This document shows positions 17,568 to 25,450 of a stretch of 64,000 nucleotides of DNA, one piece after another. The notes beneath the pieces are model-generated. The model did not search any database. It was not told the origin of the DNA and was given only the letters and a program-made list of their open reading frames with translations. How positions within the stretch are numbered: position 1 is the stretch's first letter; each line of letters starts with the position of its first letter. The stretch comes from Pseudomonas sp. Irchel s3h14. Its GTDB lineage: Bacteria > Pseudomonadota > Gammaproteobacteria > Pseudomonadales > Pseudomonadaceae. The DNA is taken from the NCBI RefSeq assembly GCF_900187425.1, contig NZ_FYDJ01000002.1, positions 124,001-188,000 of the forward strand. The letters run 5' to 3'. Position numbers and translations under genes: made by a program.

Positions 17568-18200
17568 ATGCTGCCCCGCGCCGAACAGAAACAACAGACC
17601 CGCAACGCCCTGATGGACGCTGCCCGCCACTTGATGGAATGCGGCCGAGGATTCGGCAGCCTGAGCCTGCGCGAAGTCGCCAGAACCGCCGGGATCGTGC
17701 CCACCGGTTTCTACCGGCATTTCGCCGATATGGATGAATTGGGCCTGGTCCTGGTGAGTGAAGTCGGTCAAACCTTCCGCGAAACCATTCGCCTGGTGCG
17801 CCACAACGAGTTCGTCATGGGCGGCATCATTGACGCCTCGGTGCGGATCTTTCTCGACGTGGTCACGGCCAATCGCTCGCAGTTCCTGTTTCTCGCTCGC
17901 GAGCAGTACGGTGGTTCGCTGCCAGTGCGCCAGGCCATTGGCCGCTTGCGCGAAAACATCAGCTCGGACCTGGCGGCCGACTTGTCCTTGATGCCGAAAC
18001 TGCAACACCTGGACATCGCCGGCCTGAGCGTCATGGCTGACCTGATTGTTAAAAGCGTGTTTGCAACCTTGCCGGACATCATTGATCCGCCGGCACAGGC
18101 GCTGCCCGAGCATCTGACGCCGCAGGCGAAAATCACTCAGCAGTTACGCTTTATCTTTATCGGGTTGAAGCATTGGCAAGGACTCGGCAGTACCGAATAA
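17568..18200 (+). CDS. desT: TetR-family regulator, DesT/FabR-like (unsaturated fatty acid control)
   Basis: The 210-residue protein has a TetR helix-turn-helix (LSLREVARTAGIVPTGFYRHFADMDELGL region, about 29-60) matching the FabR/DesT signature. In P. aeruginosa, DesT senses acyl-CoA saturation and represses the desCB desaturase operon, and its gene lies directly before ureE, as here. The desaturase genes themselves are not in this window, so its target must be elsewhere or different. Start ATG at 17568. Confidence 0.78.
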   Translation: MLPRAEQKQQTRNALMDAARHLMECGRGFGSLSLREVARTAGIVPTGFYRHFADMDELGLVLVSEVGQTFRETIRLVRHNEFVMGGIIDASVRIFLDVVTANRSQFLFLAREQYGGSLPVRQAIGRLRENISSDLAADLSLMPKLQHLDIAGLSVMADLIVKSVFATLPDIIDPPAQALPEHLTPQAKITQQLRFIFIGLKHWQGLGSTE

Positions 18201-18203
18201 CCC

Positions 18204-18323
18204 CTGTGGGAGCGGCGGTGCGACGATTCGACTTGCTCGCGAAGGCGTCGGTACATCCAACATTGATGTGACTGACAGACCGCTTTCGCGAGCAAGTCGA
18301 ATCGTCGCACCGCCGCTCCCACA
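18204..18323. repeat. REP family B inverted pair, both arms with 15-base insertion
   Basis: Both arms contain the block GCGACGATTCGACTTGCTCG or its inverse, and outer ends GTGGGAGCGG / CCGCTCCCAC. It lies between desT and ureE; the remaining bases to 18500 show no other feature. Confidence 0.9.
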
Positions 18324-18500
18324 TGAAACACCGACCTCGCTGCAATTTGGTGCGATCAACACTCTCCCGCACCAAATTCATCCAAATAGCCGCAAAGCCT
18401 AGTAGCCCCCACTAAGCACCGACAGGCATTTCCTACGTATCACCCGATTGGCAAGCCCCTTGCTCTAGCCTAAGCATTGTCCATTGCTGGAAGCTTTCCG

Positions 18501-19001
18501 ATGCTGGTGATTCATCGCAGAATCGACCCTCAACCCGTCTGGGCCGCCGAGTTGCACCTGACCTTCGAAGCCCGGAGCAAAAGCCGTTTGCGCTGTTTCA
18601 GTGCCGAGGGTGAAGACGTCGGGTTGTTTTTGGAGCGCGGTCAGCCACCGCTGTACGACGGCGAATACCTGCAAGCCGAAGACGGGCGCATCGTCCGCGT
18701 CTGCGCCCGGGCCGAACAACTGCTGCACGTCACCTGCGCCAATGCTTTCGAACTGACTCGCGCCGCCTATCACCTCGGCAACCGCCACGTCGCCCTGCAA
18801 GTTGGCGATGGCTGGTTGCGCCTGCTCGACGACTACGTGCTCAAGGCCATGCTCGAACAGCTTGATGCCAAGGTCGAAAACATCGAAGCGCCGTTCCAGC
18901 CGGAACACGGCGCCTACGGTGGCGGCCACCACCATTCGCGCCACGGCGACGAAGACTTCAACTACCCGCCGAAGCTGCATCAGTTCGGCGTGCGGCTATG
19001 A
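18501..19001 (+). CDS. ureE: Urease accessory protein UreE (nickel metallochaperone)
   Basis: The 166-residue protein has the N-terminal peptide-binding domain and the C-terminal nickel-binding domain with ANAFELTRAAYHLGNRHVALQVG, ending in a His-rich tail (GGGHHHSRHGDED). UreE delivers Ni(II) to the UreDFG-urease complex. The ATG at 18501 is preferred over one 24 bases upstream because it matches the family N-terminus (MLVIHRRI). It overlaps ureF by four bases (ATGA). The structural ureABC and ureD genes are not in the window. Confidence 0.95.
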   Translation: MLVIHRRIDPQPVWAAELHLTFEARSKSRLRCFSAEGEDVGLFLERGQPPLYDGEYLQAEDGRIVRVCARAEQLLHVTCANAFELTRAAYHLGNRHVALQVGDGWLRLLDDYVLKAMLEQLDAKVENIEAPFQPEHGAYGGGHHHSRHGDEDFNYPPKLHQFGVRL

Positions 19002-19672
19002 ACCCAGCCTGGGCGCTGTTGCGCCTGGCCAGTCCGCAGTTGCCGATTGGCGGCTACAGCTATTCCCAAGGTCTGGAAATGGCTGTGGATAACGGTCGCG
19101 TGAATGATCCTGACAGCGCCCGCCGCTGGATCAGCGATCAGTTGCTGCTGAACCTGGCGCGTTTCGAAGCGCCGCTGTTGCTCGCCCATTGCGTGGCCGC
19201 CTCTGATGAAAACTGGGGCGAATTGCTGCAACGCTGCGAAGAACATCGCGCCAGCCGGGAAACCCGCGAGTTGCATCAGGAGAGCCGGCAGATGGGCTAT
19301 TCGTTGCAGCAACTGCTCAACGGTTTGCCTGAGCTTGATGCTCCGGCCCGCGCCTTTCTTGAACAACGTCCCGAGCCGCATTTGGCCCTCGGCTGGGCAC
19401 TGGCCGCTCGCGCCTGGAATATCAGCCCGCAGGATGCACTCGCGGCGTGGCTCTGGAGTTGGCTGGAAAACCAACTGGCGGTGTTGATGAAAACCCTGCC
19501 ACTGGGCCAACAAGCCGCGCAACGCCTGACCAGCCAGTTGCTGCCGCTGCTGCAACAAGCCCAACAGAACGCCTCCCGAATCAACCCCGAACACTATGGC
19601 AGCGCCGCTTTCGGCCTGTCCCTGGCATGCATGGCCCATGAGCGCCAGTACAGCCGTCTGTTCCGTTCCTAG
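18998..19672 (+). CDS. ureF: Urease accessory protein UreF
   Basis: The 224-residue, largely helical protein begins with the family signature LLRLASPQLPIGGYSYSQGLE. UreF bridges UreD and UreG during GTP-driven insertion of nickel into urease. The start codon overlaps the ureE stop, so the two are translationally coupled, and ureG follows after 36 bp. Confidence 0.95.
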   Translation: MNPAWALLRLASPQLPIGGYSYSQGLEMAVDNGRVNDPDSARRWISDQLLLNLARFEAPLLLAHCVAASDENWGELLQRCEEHRASRETRELHQESRQMGYSLQQLLNGLPELDAPARAFLEQRPEPHLALGWALAARAWNISPQDALAAWLWSWLENQLAVLMKTLPLGQQAAQRLTSQLLPLLQQAQQNASRINPEHYGSAAFGLSLACMAHERQYSRLFRS

Positions 19673-19708
19673 GGCCTTTATTTTGGGCCTGTTATTTTGG
19701 AGAAGCAC

Positions 19709-20323
19709 ATGAACACACAACCTCTGCGCGTCGGCATCGGCGGCCCGGTCGGTTCCGGCAAAACCGCTCTGACTTTGGCCCTGTGCCTGGCGCTGCGCGA
19801 CCGCTACAACCTGGCGGTGGTCACCAACGACATCTACACCCGCGAAGACGCCGACTTTCTGGTGCGCAACGAAGCATTAGCGCCGGAGCGGATCATCGGC
19901 GTGGAAACCGGCGGCTGCCCGCACACGGCGATCCGCGAAGACGCCTCGATCAACCTCGAAGCCGTGGACCAACTGAACCGGCGCTTTCCGGGGCTGGACC
20001 TGATCCTTGTGGAGTCCGGTGGCGACAACCTGTCTGCCACCTTCAGCCCGGAACTGTCCGACCTGACCATTTATGTGATCGACGTCTCGGCCGGCGACAA
20101 ACTGCCGCGCAAGGGCGGCCCGGGGATTTGCAAATCGGATCTGCTGGTGATCAACAAAATCGACCTCGCGCCATTGGTGGGTGCGTCGCTGGAACTGATG
20201 GACAGCGACACCAAGCGCATGCGCAACGGCAAACCGTTCGTTTTCAGCAACCAGAAAACCGGCCTCGGCCTGGAAGAAATCATCGCCTTCATCGAACGCC
20301 AGGGCCTGCTGACAGCGGCGTGA
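19709..20323 (+). CDS. ureG: Urease accessory GTPase UreG
   Basis: The 204-residue SIMIBI-class GTPase has the P-loop [13 protein letters not shown] near residue 10, the segment [13 protein letters not shown], and the metal-binding CPH motif in [17 protein letters not shown], followed by [10 protein letters not shown] as the base-recognition motif. It couples GTP hydrolysis to nickel delivery. The start is the ATG at 19709 with GGAG upstream; an in-frame TTG at 19697 is less likely. Confidence 0.97.
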   Translation: MNTQPLRVGIGGPVGSGKTALTLALCLALRDRYNLAVVTNDIYTREDADFLVRNEALAPERIIGVETGGCPHTAIREDASINLEAVDQLNRRFPGLDLILVESGGDNLSATFSPELSDLTIYVIDVSAGDKLPRKGGPGICKSDLLVINKIDLAPLVGASLELMDSDTKRMRNGKPFVFSNQKTGLGLEEIIAFIERQGLLTAA

Positions 20324-20358
20324 ACACCATCAACTTTTATCAACAAGGAAGCTTATCC

Positions 20359-20931
20359 ATGACACTTAAACGCATTCTGGGCGCCATGGCCCTGCTGCTG
20401 ACCCCGGCCATCGCCTTCGCCCACCCGGGGCATGGCGACAACGGTTTGATCGCCGGCATCAGCCACCCGGTCGGTGGCCTCGATCACTTGTTGGCGATGG
20501 TTGCGGTCGGTTTGTGGGCGGCACAACAGAAAGGCGCTGCACGCTGGGCGCTGCCGTGCACATTCGTCGGCATCATGCTGATCGGCGGGTTGCTGGGGTT
20601 TGAAGGGCTGAACCTGCCGGCGCTGGAGAGCGGGATTGCGGCGTCGGTGCTGGCGCTGGGTCTGGCGGTGGCTTTGGCAGTGCGTCCGCCGTTGAGCCTC
20701 GCCGTTGCGGCAACCGCTTTGTTTGCGTTGTTCCATGGGGTGGCGCACGGACTGGAGTTGCCGCAGATGTCGAGCCCTTGGGCGTATGCGGCGGGTTTTG
20801 TAGCGGCGACAGCTGCGTTGCATGGATTGGGTTATGCAGCAGTGCGGTTGTTGCCGCAAGCGGCGGCACCGTTGGTTCGACTGGCGGGTGCGGCCTCGGC
20901 GGCGACTGGCGTGTGGTTGTTGGCGAGCTAA
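20359..20931 (+). CDS. HupE/UreJ-family membrane protein (putative nickel permease)
   Basis: The 190-residue protein has a cleavable signal (MTLKRILGAMALLLTPAIAFA), the diagnostic HPGHG motif right after it, and about six further helices containing HPVGGLDHLLAMVAVG and FALFHGVAHGLELP. The HupE/UreJ family is linked to nickel or cobalt uptake for hydrogenase and urease. It sits 35 bp after ureG, consistent with supplying nickel to this pathway. A frame open across ureG merges with it upstream, but that part is a shadow. Confidence 0.9.
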   Translation: MTLKRILGAMALLLTPAIAFAHPGHGDNGLIAGISHPVGGLDHLLAMVAVGLWAAQQKGAARWALPCTFVGIMLIGGLLGFEGLNLPALESGIAASVLALGLAVALAVRPPLSLAVAATALFALFHGVAHGLELPQMSSPWAYAAGFVAATAALHGLGYAAVRLLPQAAAPLVRLAGAASAATGVWLLAS

Positions 20932-20940
20932 GCCGACCAT

Positions 20941-21050
20941 GATCGTTCCCACGCTCTGCGTGGGAATGCAGCCCGGGACGCTCCGCGTCCCTTTCGAAGC
21001 GGACGCGGAGCGTCCAATGAGGCATTCCCACGCAGAGCGTGGGAACGATC
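20941..21050. repeat. REP family A inverted pair
   Basis: Arms GATCGTTCCCACGCTCTGCG and its inverse bound the element, with inner CGGGACGCTCCGCGTCC and GGACGCGGAGCGTCC dyads. Located between hupE and the isomerase gene. Confidence 0.92.
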
Positions 21051-21108
21051 GACGCGTTCTCTCTGCTAACATGTCGCGCAATCAACCCTGCCGTGACGAC
21101 GCCAGCCA

Positions 21109-22242
21109 ATGCCGCCTGTTTCCCGCTCTGCTTCCCAGCCTGAATTGACCGCTCTGTTTGCCTCGGTGCAACAGCACTTCCAGGACGTGATCGTACCGCT
21201 CTGGCAAGGCCCCGGCTGGAATGCCGACATGGCGCTGCCCTATGAGGCGCTGGACGCCGAGTACCAACCGCTGCCGCCCCAACGCTATCGCGCCATGGCC
21301 TGCGCGCGGCAGCTCTACCTGTTTTCCAGCCTGATCGGCCAGGTACCGGCCGCCGAAGAGCGCGCCGCAGCGCTGTTCCGTTCCCTGCAGCAGCATTTCC
21401 ACGATGCCGAGCATGGCGGCTGGTTCTACAGCGTCGACCCGCAGGGTGCGCCGCTGGATCAGCGCAAAGACCTCTACACCCACGCCTTCATCCTGTTCGC
21501 CTGCGCCCATTACTGGGACAAGGTCCGCGAACCGCTGGTGGAATCGGTGCTCAACGCCGTACTGGAAGTGGTCGCGCAGCGCTTTGCCTCGGGCGACGGC
21601 CTGTACGAAGCCAGCCTCGGCCGTGACTGGTCCTCGCTCGAGTCCGGGCCGCTGCAAAATCCCCTGATGCACTTGGCCGAAGCCTTCCTCGCCACGCTGT
21701 CGGTGCGCGAAGACGTCGCCGTGCAAGACGCGCTCGTCGAGTTATGCACAGCGATGCAGAAGCGTTTTATCGACCCGCAACACGGTGTGTTGATGGAAAA
21801 ACCACTGGGGGCTGTGGATAACTGGTTTGAACCTGGGCATCAGTTCGAGTGGTATTTCTTGCTGGAATCGTCTTCGTTGCTGCGCGGTTCGACACTCAAC
21901 GCCTCTCTGGAACGCGCCTTTGCGTTCACTGAAAAACTGGGCGTTGATCAACAGACCGGCGCCGTGCGGGCCATGCTTGACCTGGAACCGAGCGGCCGAC
22001 CTCGGGACGCTACGCAGCGAATCTGGGCTCAGGCTGAATACCTGCGCGCCCTGACCTTGCGGCCAGACAGCGAGGCTGCGGTGCTGCGCCAATTGCAGGC
22101 GTTGCAGCAGCGTTTTCTGCATGCGGGTGGCTGGTATGAATGTCGTGATGAGAACGGTGATGTGACACGTCGGGACATGCCGTCGACCACGCCTTATCAC
22201 TTGGCGACGTGTTATCGCGGATTGGTCGAATATCTGCGCTGA
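21109..22242 (+). CDS. AGE-family sugar epimerase/isomerase (mannose isomerase-like)
   Basis: The 377-residue protein has the (alpha/alpha)6-barrel pattern of the N-acylglucosamine 2-epimerase family. Visible conserved segments include RYRAMACARQLYLFS near 60, RKDLYTHAFILFA near 122, EPGHQFEWYFLLESSSL near 240, and the C-terminal STTPYHLATCYRGL. These carry the His and Arg residues expected in D-mannose isomerase, YihS and cellobiose 2-epimerase, so it probably interconverts an aldose and ketose or epimerises C2; the exact sugar cannot be told. No clear Shine-Dalgarno precedes the ATG, so the start is moderately certain. Confidence 0.87.
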   Translation: MPPVSRSASQPELTALFASVQQHFQDVIVPLWQGPGWNADMALPYEALDAEYQPLPPQRYRAMACARQLYLFSSLIGQVPAAEERAAALFRSLQQHFHDAEHGGWFYSVDPQGAPLDQRKDLYTHAFILFACAHYWDKVREPLVESVLNAVLEVVAQRFASGDGLYEASLGRDWSSLESGPLQNPLMHLAEAFLATLSVREDVAVQDALVELCTAMQKRFIDPQHGVLMEKPLGAVDNWFEPGHQFEWYFLLESSSLLRGSTLNASLERAFAFTEKLGVDQQTGAVRAMLDLEPSGRPRDATQRIWAQAEYLRALTLRPDSEAAVLRQLQALQQRFLHAGGWYECRDENGDVTRRDMPSTTPYHLATCYRGLVEYLR

Positions 22243-22253
22243 CTGAGAAATCG

Positions 22254-22346
22254 CCTTCGCGGGCAAGCCTTGCTCCTACGGGTTTTGTGTTGTTCGCATT
22301 ATCGCGAATCGACACAAAACCCGTAGGAGCAAGGCTTGCCCGCGAT
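22254..22346. repeat. REP family C inverted pair with inner palindrome
   Basis: Outer arms GCGGGCAAGCCTTGCTCCTA and inverse enclose a second inverted repeat (GGGTTTTGTGT / ACACAAAACCC). It separates convergent genes, the isomerase and the SDR dehydrogenase. Confidence 0.9.
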
Positions 22347-22361
22347 GGGCGCTACTCGGTC

Positions 22362-23132
22362 TTAAGCCTTGCCAGCATTACGCTCAATCGCAAACCCGCT
22401 CCACGTCTGACTCACCGGCATCAGCTCCAAACTGTTGATGTTGATGTGCGCCGGGGCATTGAGCACCCAGAAAATGGTGTCGGCGATGTCTTGCGGCTGG
22501 ATCGGCTCAGCACCGGCGTAGGTCGCGTTGTAACGCTCCTGGTCACCGGCAAAACGCACCAGTGAGAACTCGCTTTCGCACAGGCCCGGCTCAATGTTGC
22601 TCACCCGCACGCCCGTACCTTGCAGGTCGCAGCGCAAGCTCAGGGAGAACTGTTTAACGAACGCTTTGCTCGCGCCATACACATGGCTGCCCGGGTACGG
22701 GTAGTTGCCGGCGATGGAGCCGAGGTTGACGATGCCGGCGCCACGACCGTGAGCAATCAGGCGGGGCAACAACAGACGAGTGCTGTACATCAGGCCTTTG
22801 ATGTTGGTGTCGACCATGGTGTCCCAATCGTCGAGGTCGCACTTGGGCGCCGGGTCAACACCCAGGGCCAGCCCGGCATTGTTGATCAGACCGCGCAGTT
22901 TGGCGAAGGACGGCGGAAGGTTGGCAATCGCCTCCTCCATGGCCTTGCGATCACGCACGTCGAGCACCAGGCCATGGACCTCGGTCTGTTTCGACAACTC
23001 GGCACACAGCGCATTGAGGCGCTCTTCACGACGGCCGGTCAGCACCAGTTTCCAGCCGGCTTCGGCAAAACGACGGGCGCAGGCTTCACCAAAACCGGAG
23101 GTCGCGCCGGTAATAAACAGGGTGTTGGACAT
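22362..23132 (-). CDS. SDR-family dehydrogenase, YdfG-like (3-hydroxy acid dehydrogenase)
   Basis: The chosen ATG at 23132 follows AAGGAG and gives 256 residues. Rossmann motif GATSGFGEACARRFAEAG begins at about residue 8, NNAG is near 85, and the catalytic Ser (NLGSIAGNYPYPG) and YGASK are near 135-153. The profile fits the YdfG/malonic semialdehyde reductase group, NADP-dependent enzymes acting on serine and 3-hydroxy acids. An upstream in-frame extension to 23216 lacks a Shine-Dalgarno. Confidence 0.9.
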   Translation of the reverse strand: MSNTLFITGATSGFGEACARRFAEAGWKLVLTGRREERLNALCAELSKQTEVHGLVLDVRDRKAMEEAIANLPPSFAKLRGLINNAGLALGVDPAPKCDLDDWDTMVDTNIKGLMYSTRLLLPRLIAHGRGAGIVNLGSIAGNYPYPGSHVYGASKAFVKQFSLSLRCDLQGTGVRVSNIEPGLCESEFSLVRFAGDQERYNATYAGAEPIQPQDIADTIFWVLNAPAHININSLELMPVSQTWSGFAIERNAGKA

Positions 23133-23295
23133 CGTGTTCTCCTTGCTTCGGCTGATCGGCAGCCACTGGAATAGAAAATCAGCAGCCAGCATGCCCGGCC
23201 TTGCCCACAGCGGCAACTACCTTACGAGCTGTACAAAAAACGATCAAACGTTGCCACACCTTGCCCGCCGCGGCTCTCAGCCATGTGCGCGCACC

Positions 23296-23782
23296 TTATC
23301 CACAGGCCGGTCCACAGTTTCCGGGGGCAAGTGAAAAAGCTGTAAGCCGCTGTGCACAAGGCTTTGCGGGCAAATTGGAAATTTTTTTGCTTGACCCTGG
23401 AACGTCGGCTGTGTAGCCCATGGCATTTTGCACGATTGACCAGTCATACCGACGATGGCGCCAAGCCAGTAACTACGGCCTTCAGCCGAGTCTTTCCAGA
23501 GTTTAACCACAGACTTATCCACAGGCAGCTCCACCCTGTTTTGGCCCGTTTTCGTCATCAACAAAAAGGTTGACAAAGCCCGTCCGCGGTCACGCAAAAA
23601 CGCCTGATCAAAAAACAACCACAACTCTGCAAGCCACGGTTTCAAAGGCTTTCAGCCAGCTACTCCCACGTTATTCACAGCCAGCTCCACAGCAAACGGG
23701 GACAAGTCAAAACCGTGACAAAACAACTATTTGCAGCGGCTTTATGTCGCGCTTTGAGAGCTTGTGAATATTGTTTTCCACA
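23296..23782. promoter_or_regulatory. Cluster of DnaA boxes in a degenerate repeat
   Basis: Perfect TTATNCACA boxes lie at 23296-23304, 23515-23523 (both TTATCCACA) and 23672-23680 (TTATTCACA), all on the plus strand. One-mismatch relatives occur at 23350-23358, 23763-23771 and 23774-23782. Each perfect box is followed by a similar GC-G-TCCAC block, and copies 1 and 3 match at 32 of 42 positions. The 729-bp gap (23133-23861) holds no convincing gene; a 122-codon minus-strand frame (23645-23277) runs through the boxes and looks accidental. Confidence 0.7.
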
Positions 23783-23808
23783 ATTTCAAAAACCTTTACG
23801 ACCGGCAT

Positions 23809-23846
23809 AAAAAAACGCCCTGACGTGGATGCGTCAGGGCGTTTTT
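23809..23846 (-). terminator. Rho-independent terminator of the liv operon
   Basis: AACGCCCTGACG and CGTCAGGGCGTT form a long stem flanked by A and T runs, just after the livF stop codon. It ends the livKHMGF transcript and could work in both directions. Confidence 0.92.
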
Positions 23847-23861
23847 TATGTGCTCAGCCGT

Positions 23862-24578
23862 TTAGTGGCCGCCGAGATAAGCGTTACGCACTTCCTCGTT
23901 AACCAGCAGCTCCTTGCCGGTGCCTGTGATGCGGATCTCGCCGTTGACCATCACGTACGCTCGGTCCGACAGTTTGAGGGCGTGGTTGGCGTTCTGCTCC
24001 ACCAGGAAGATGGTCATGCCGGTTTTCGCCAGTTCCCGCAGAGTCGCGAAGATCTGTTTCACCACAATCGGCGCCAGACCCAGGCTCGGCTCGTCAAGCA
24101 ACAGCAGTTTCGGCCGGCTCATCAGCGCACGTGCGATAGCGAGCATTTGCTGTTCGCCGCCGGACATGGTCATCGCCCGCTGGGTGCGCCGCTCTTCGAG
24201 TCGCGGGAACAACTCGAACATGCGTTGCATGTCTTCCTTGGCGTACTTGTCACCGATCGGAATGGTGCCCATCAGCAGGTTTTCCTCGACGGTCATGTCG
24301 GGGAACACCCGTCGCCCTTCCGGCGATTGAGCGATGCCGTTGGAGGCGATGTAGTGAGAGGACTTGTGGGTGATATCCACACCCTGATAGATGATCTGCC
24401 CGTCCGCCGCCCGCGGCTGACCAAAAATCGACATCAGCAAGGTCGATTTACCGGCGCCGTTGGAGCCGATCAGGCTGACGGTTTCCCCCTCATTGATGTG
24501 CAGCGAGACATTCTTCAGGGCCTGGATCGGCCCGTAGAACACATCCAGATCCTTCAGTTCGAGGATGGGTTGGCTCAT
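23862..24578 (-). CDS. livF: Branched-chain amino acid ABC transporter ATPase LivF
   Basis: The 238-residue ATPase has Walker A (GSNGAGKST) near 38, the ABC signature (TMSGGEQQMLAIARAL) near 140, and Walker B (LLLLDEPSLGLAP) near 160. It pairs with LivG to power import of leucine, isoleucine and valine through LivHM. Its start overlaps the livG stop by four bases; last gene of the operon, followed by a terminator. Confidence 0.96.
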   Translation of the reverse strand: MSQPILELKDLDVFYGPIQALKNVSLHINEGETVSLIGSNGAGKSTLLMSIFGQPRAADGQIIYQGVDITHKSSHYIASNGIAQSPEGRRVFPDMTVEENLLMGTIPIGDKYAKEDMQRMFELFPRLEERRTQRAMTMSGGEQQMLAIARALMSRPKLLLLDEPSLGLAPIVVKQIFATLRELAKTGMTIFLVEQNANHALKLSDRAYVMVNGEIRITGTGKELLVNEEVRNAYLGGH

Positions 24579-25450
24579 AGCACCACTTCCTCTTCATCGG
24601 CGCCCAGGTAGGCCGCAATCACTTTCGGATCGTTACGAATGGCATCAGGTCCGCCCTCGGCGATGACGATGCCGTGGTCCAGCACTACGATGTGGTCGGA
24701 AATGCTCATTACCATGCCCATGTCGTGTTCGATCAGCACCACGGTCAGATCGTGCTCGTCGCGCAGCAGCCGGATCATCGCGCTCAGCGCTTCGGTTTCC
24801 TGAGGGTTGAGGCCGGCGGCCGGTTCGTCGAGGCAGATGATCTGCGGCCGGGTGCACATGGCCCGGGCAATTTCCAGACGGCGTTGCTGACCATAGGACA
24901 GCTCACCGGCCAGACGGTTGGCGCAGTCCACCAGGTCCACCACTTCCAGCCAGTAGAACGCGTGGTCCAGCGCATCGCTTTCGGCTTTTCGATACCCCTT
25001 GGTGTTGAGGATACCGGCCAGCATGCTGCGGTTGACCCACATGTGTTGGGCCACCAGCAGGTTTTCCAGCACCGACATTTCCTTGAACAGGCGAATGTTC
25101 TGGAACGTCCGCGCCAGGCCGGCACGGTTCACCAGGTGAGTGCCGCCGAACATCTTGTAATGGAGCCGGCTGATGAAGCTTTTGGGCGATACAAAATCTG
25201 TCGCCTTGAACGGTTCGCCCAGCATTTTGATGACATCGGTGCGCTCGCCACGCACGTTGAGTTCGATCTTGCCACCCGAGGCCTTATAGAACCCGGTCAG
25301 GCAGTTGAACACGGTGGTTTTGCCGGCACCGTTGGGGCCGATCAGGGCGAAGATCGAATTGCGGTGCACCTTCAGGCTGACATCGTTCAGCGCCTTGATG
25401 CCGCCAAAGTGCATCATCAGCTTCTCGACCGAGAGTACGACTTCGCTCAT
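24575..25450 (-). CDS. livG: Branched-chain amino acid ABC transporter ATPase LivG
   Basis: The 291-residue ATPase has Walker A (GPNGAGKTT) near 34, a family-specific insert (about 75-110), the signature LSYGQQRRLEIARAM near 180 and Walker B (IICLDEPAAGLNP) near 200. It forms the heterodimeric motor with LivF. It overlaps livM upstream and livF downstream by four bases each, indicating tight translational coupling. Confidence 0.96.
   Translation of the reverse strand: MSEVVLSVEKLMMHFGGIKALNDVSLKVHRNSIFALIGPNGAGKTTVFNCLTGFYKASGGKIELNVRGERTDVIKMLGEPFKATDFVSPKSFISRLHYKMFGGTHLVNRAGLARTFQNIRLFKEMSVLENLLVAQHMWVNRSMLAGILNTKGYRKAESDALDHAFYWLEVVDLVDCANRLAGELSYGQQRRLEIARAMCTRPQIICLDEPAAGLNPQETEALSAMIRLLRDEHDLTVVLIEHDMGMVMSISDHIVVLDHGIVIAEGGPDAIRNDPKVIAAYLGADEEEVVL

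Noticed and set aside
19783..20358. Plus-strand frame joined upstream to hupE, overlapping ureG
   Set aside because: Out of frame with ureG, Arg/Pro/Gly-rich shadow; hupE has its own ATG and signal peptide at 20359.
23277..23645. 122-codon minus-strand frame in the ydfG-livF gap
   Set aside because: It runs across the DnaA boxes (each read as Pro-Val-Asp-Lys), lacks a Shine-Dalgarno and shows no domain; kept only as a remote possibility.
23133..23861. Chromosomal origin oriC
   Set aside because: DnaA boxes are present, but dnaA, dnaN, rpmH and gidA are not nearby and no strong AT-rich unwinding stretch adjoins the boxes; a titration or regulatory site is more likely.
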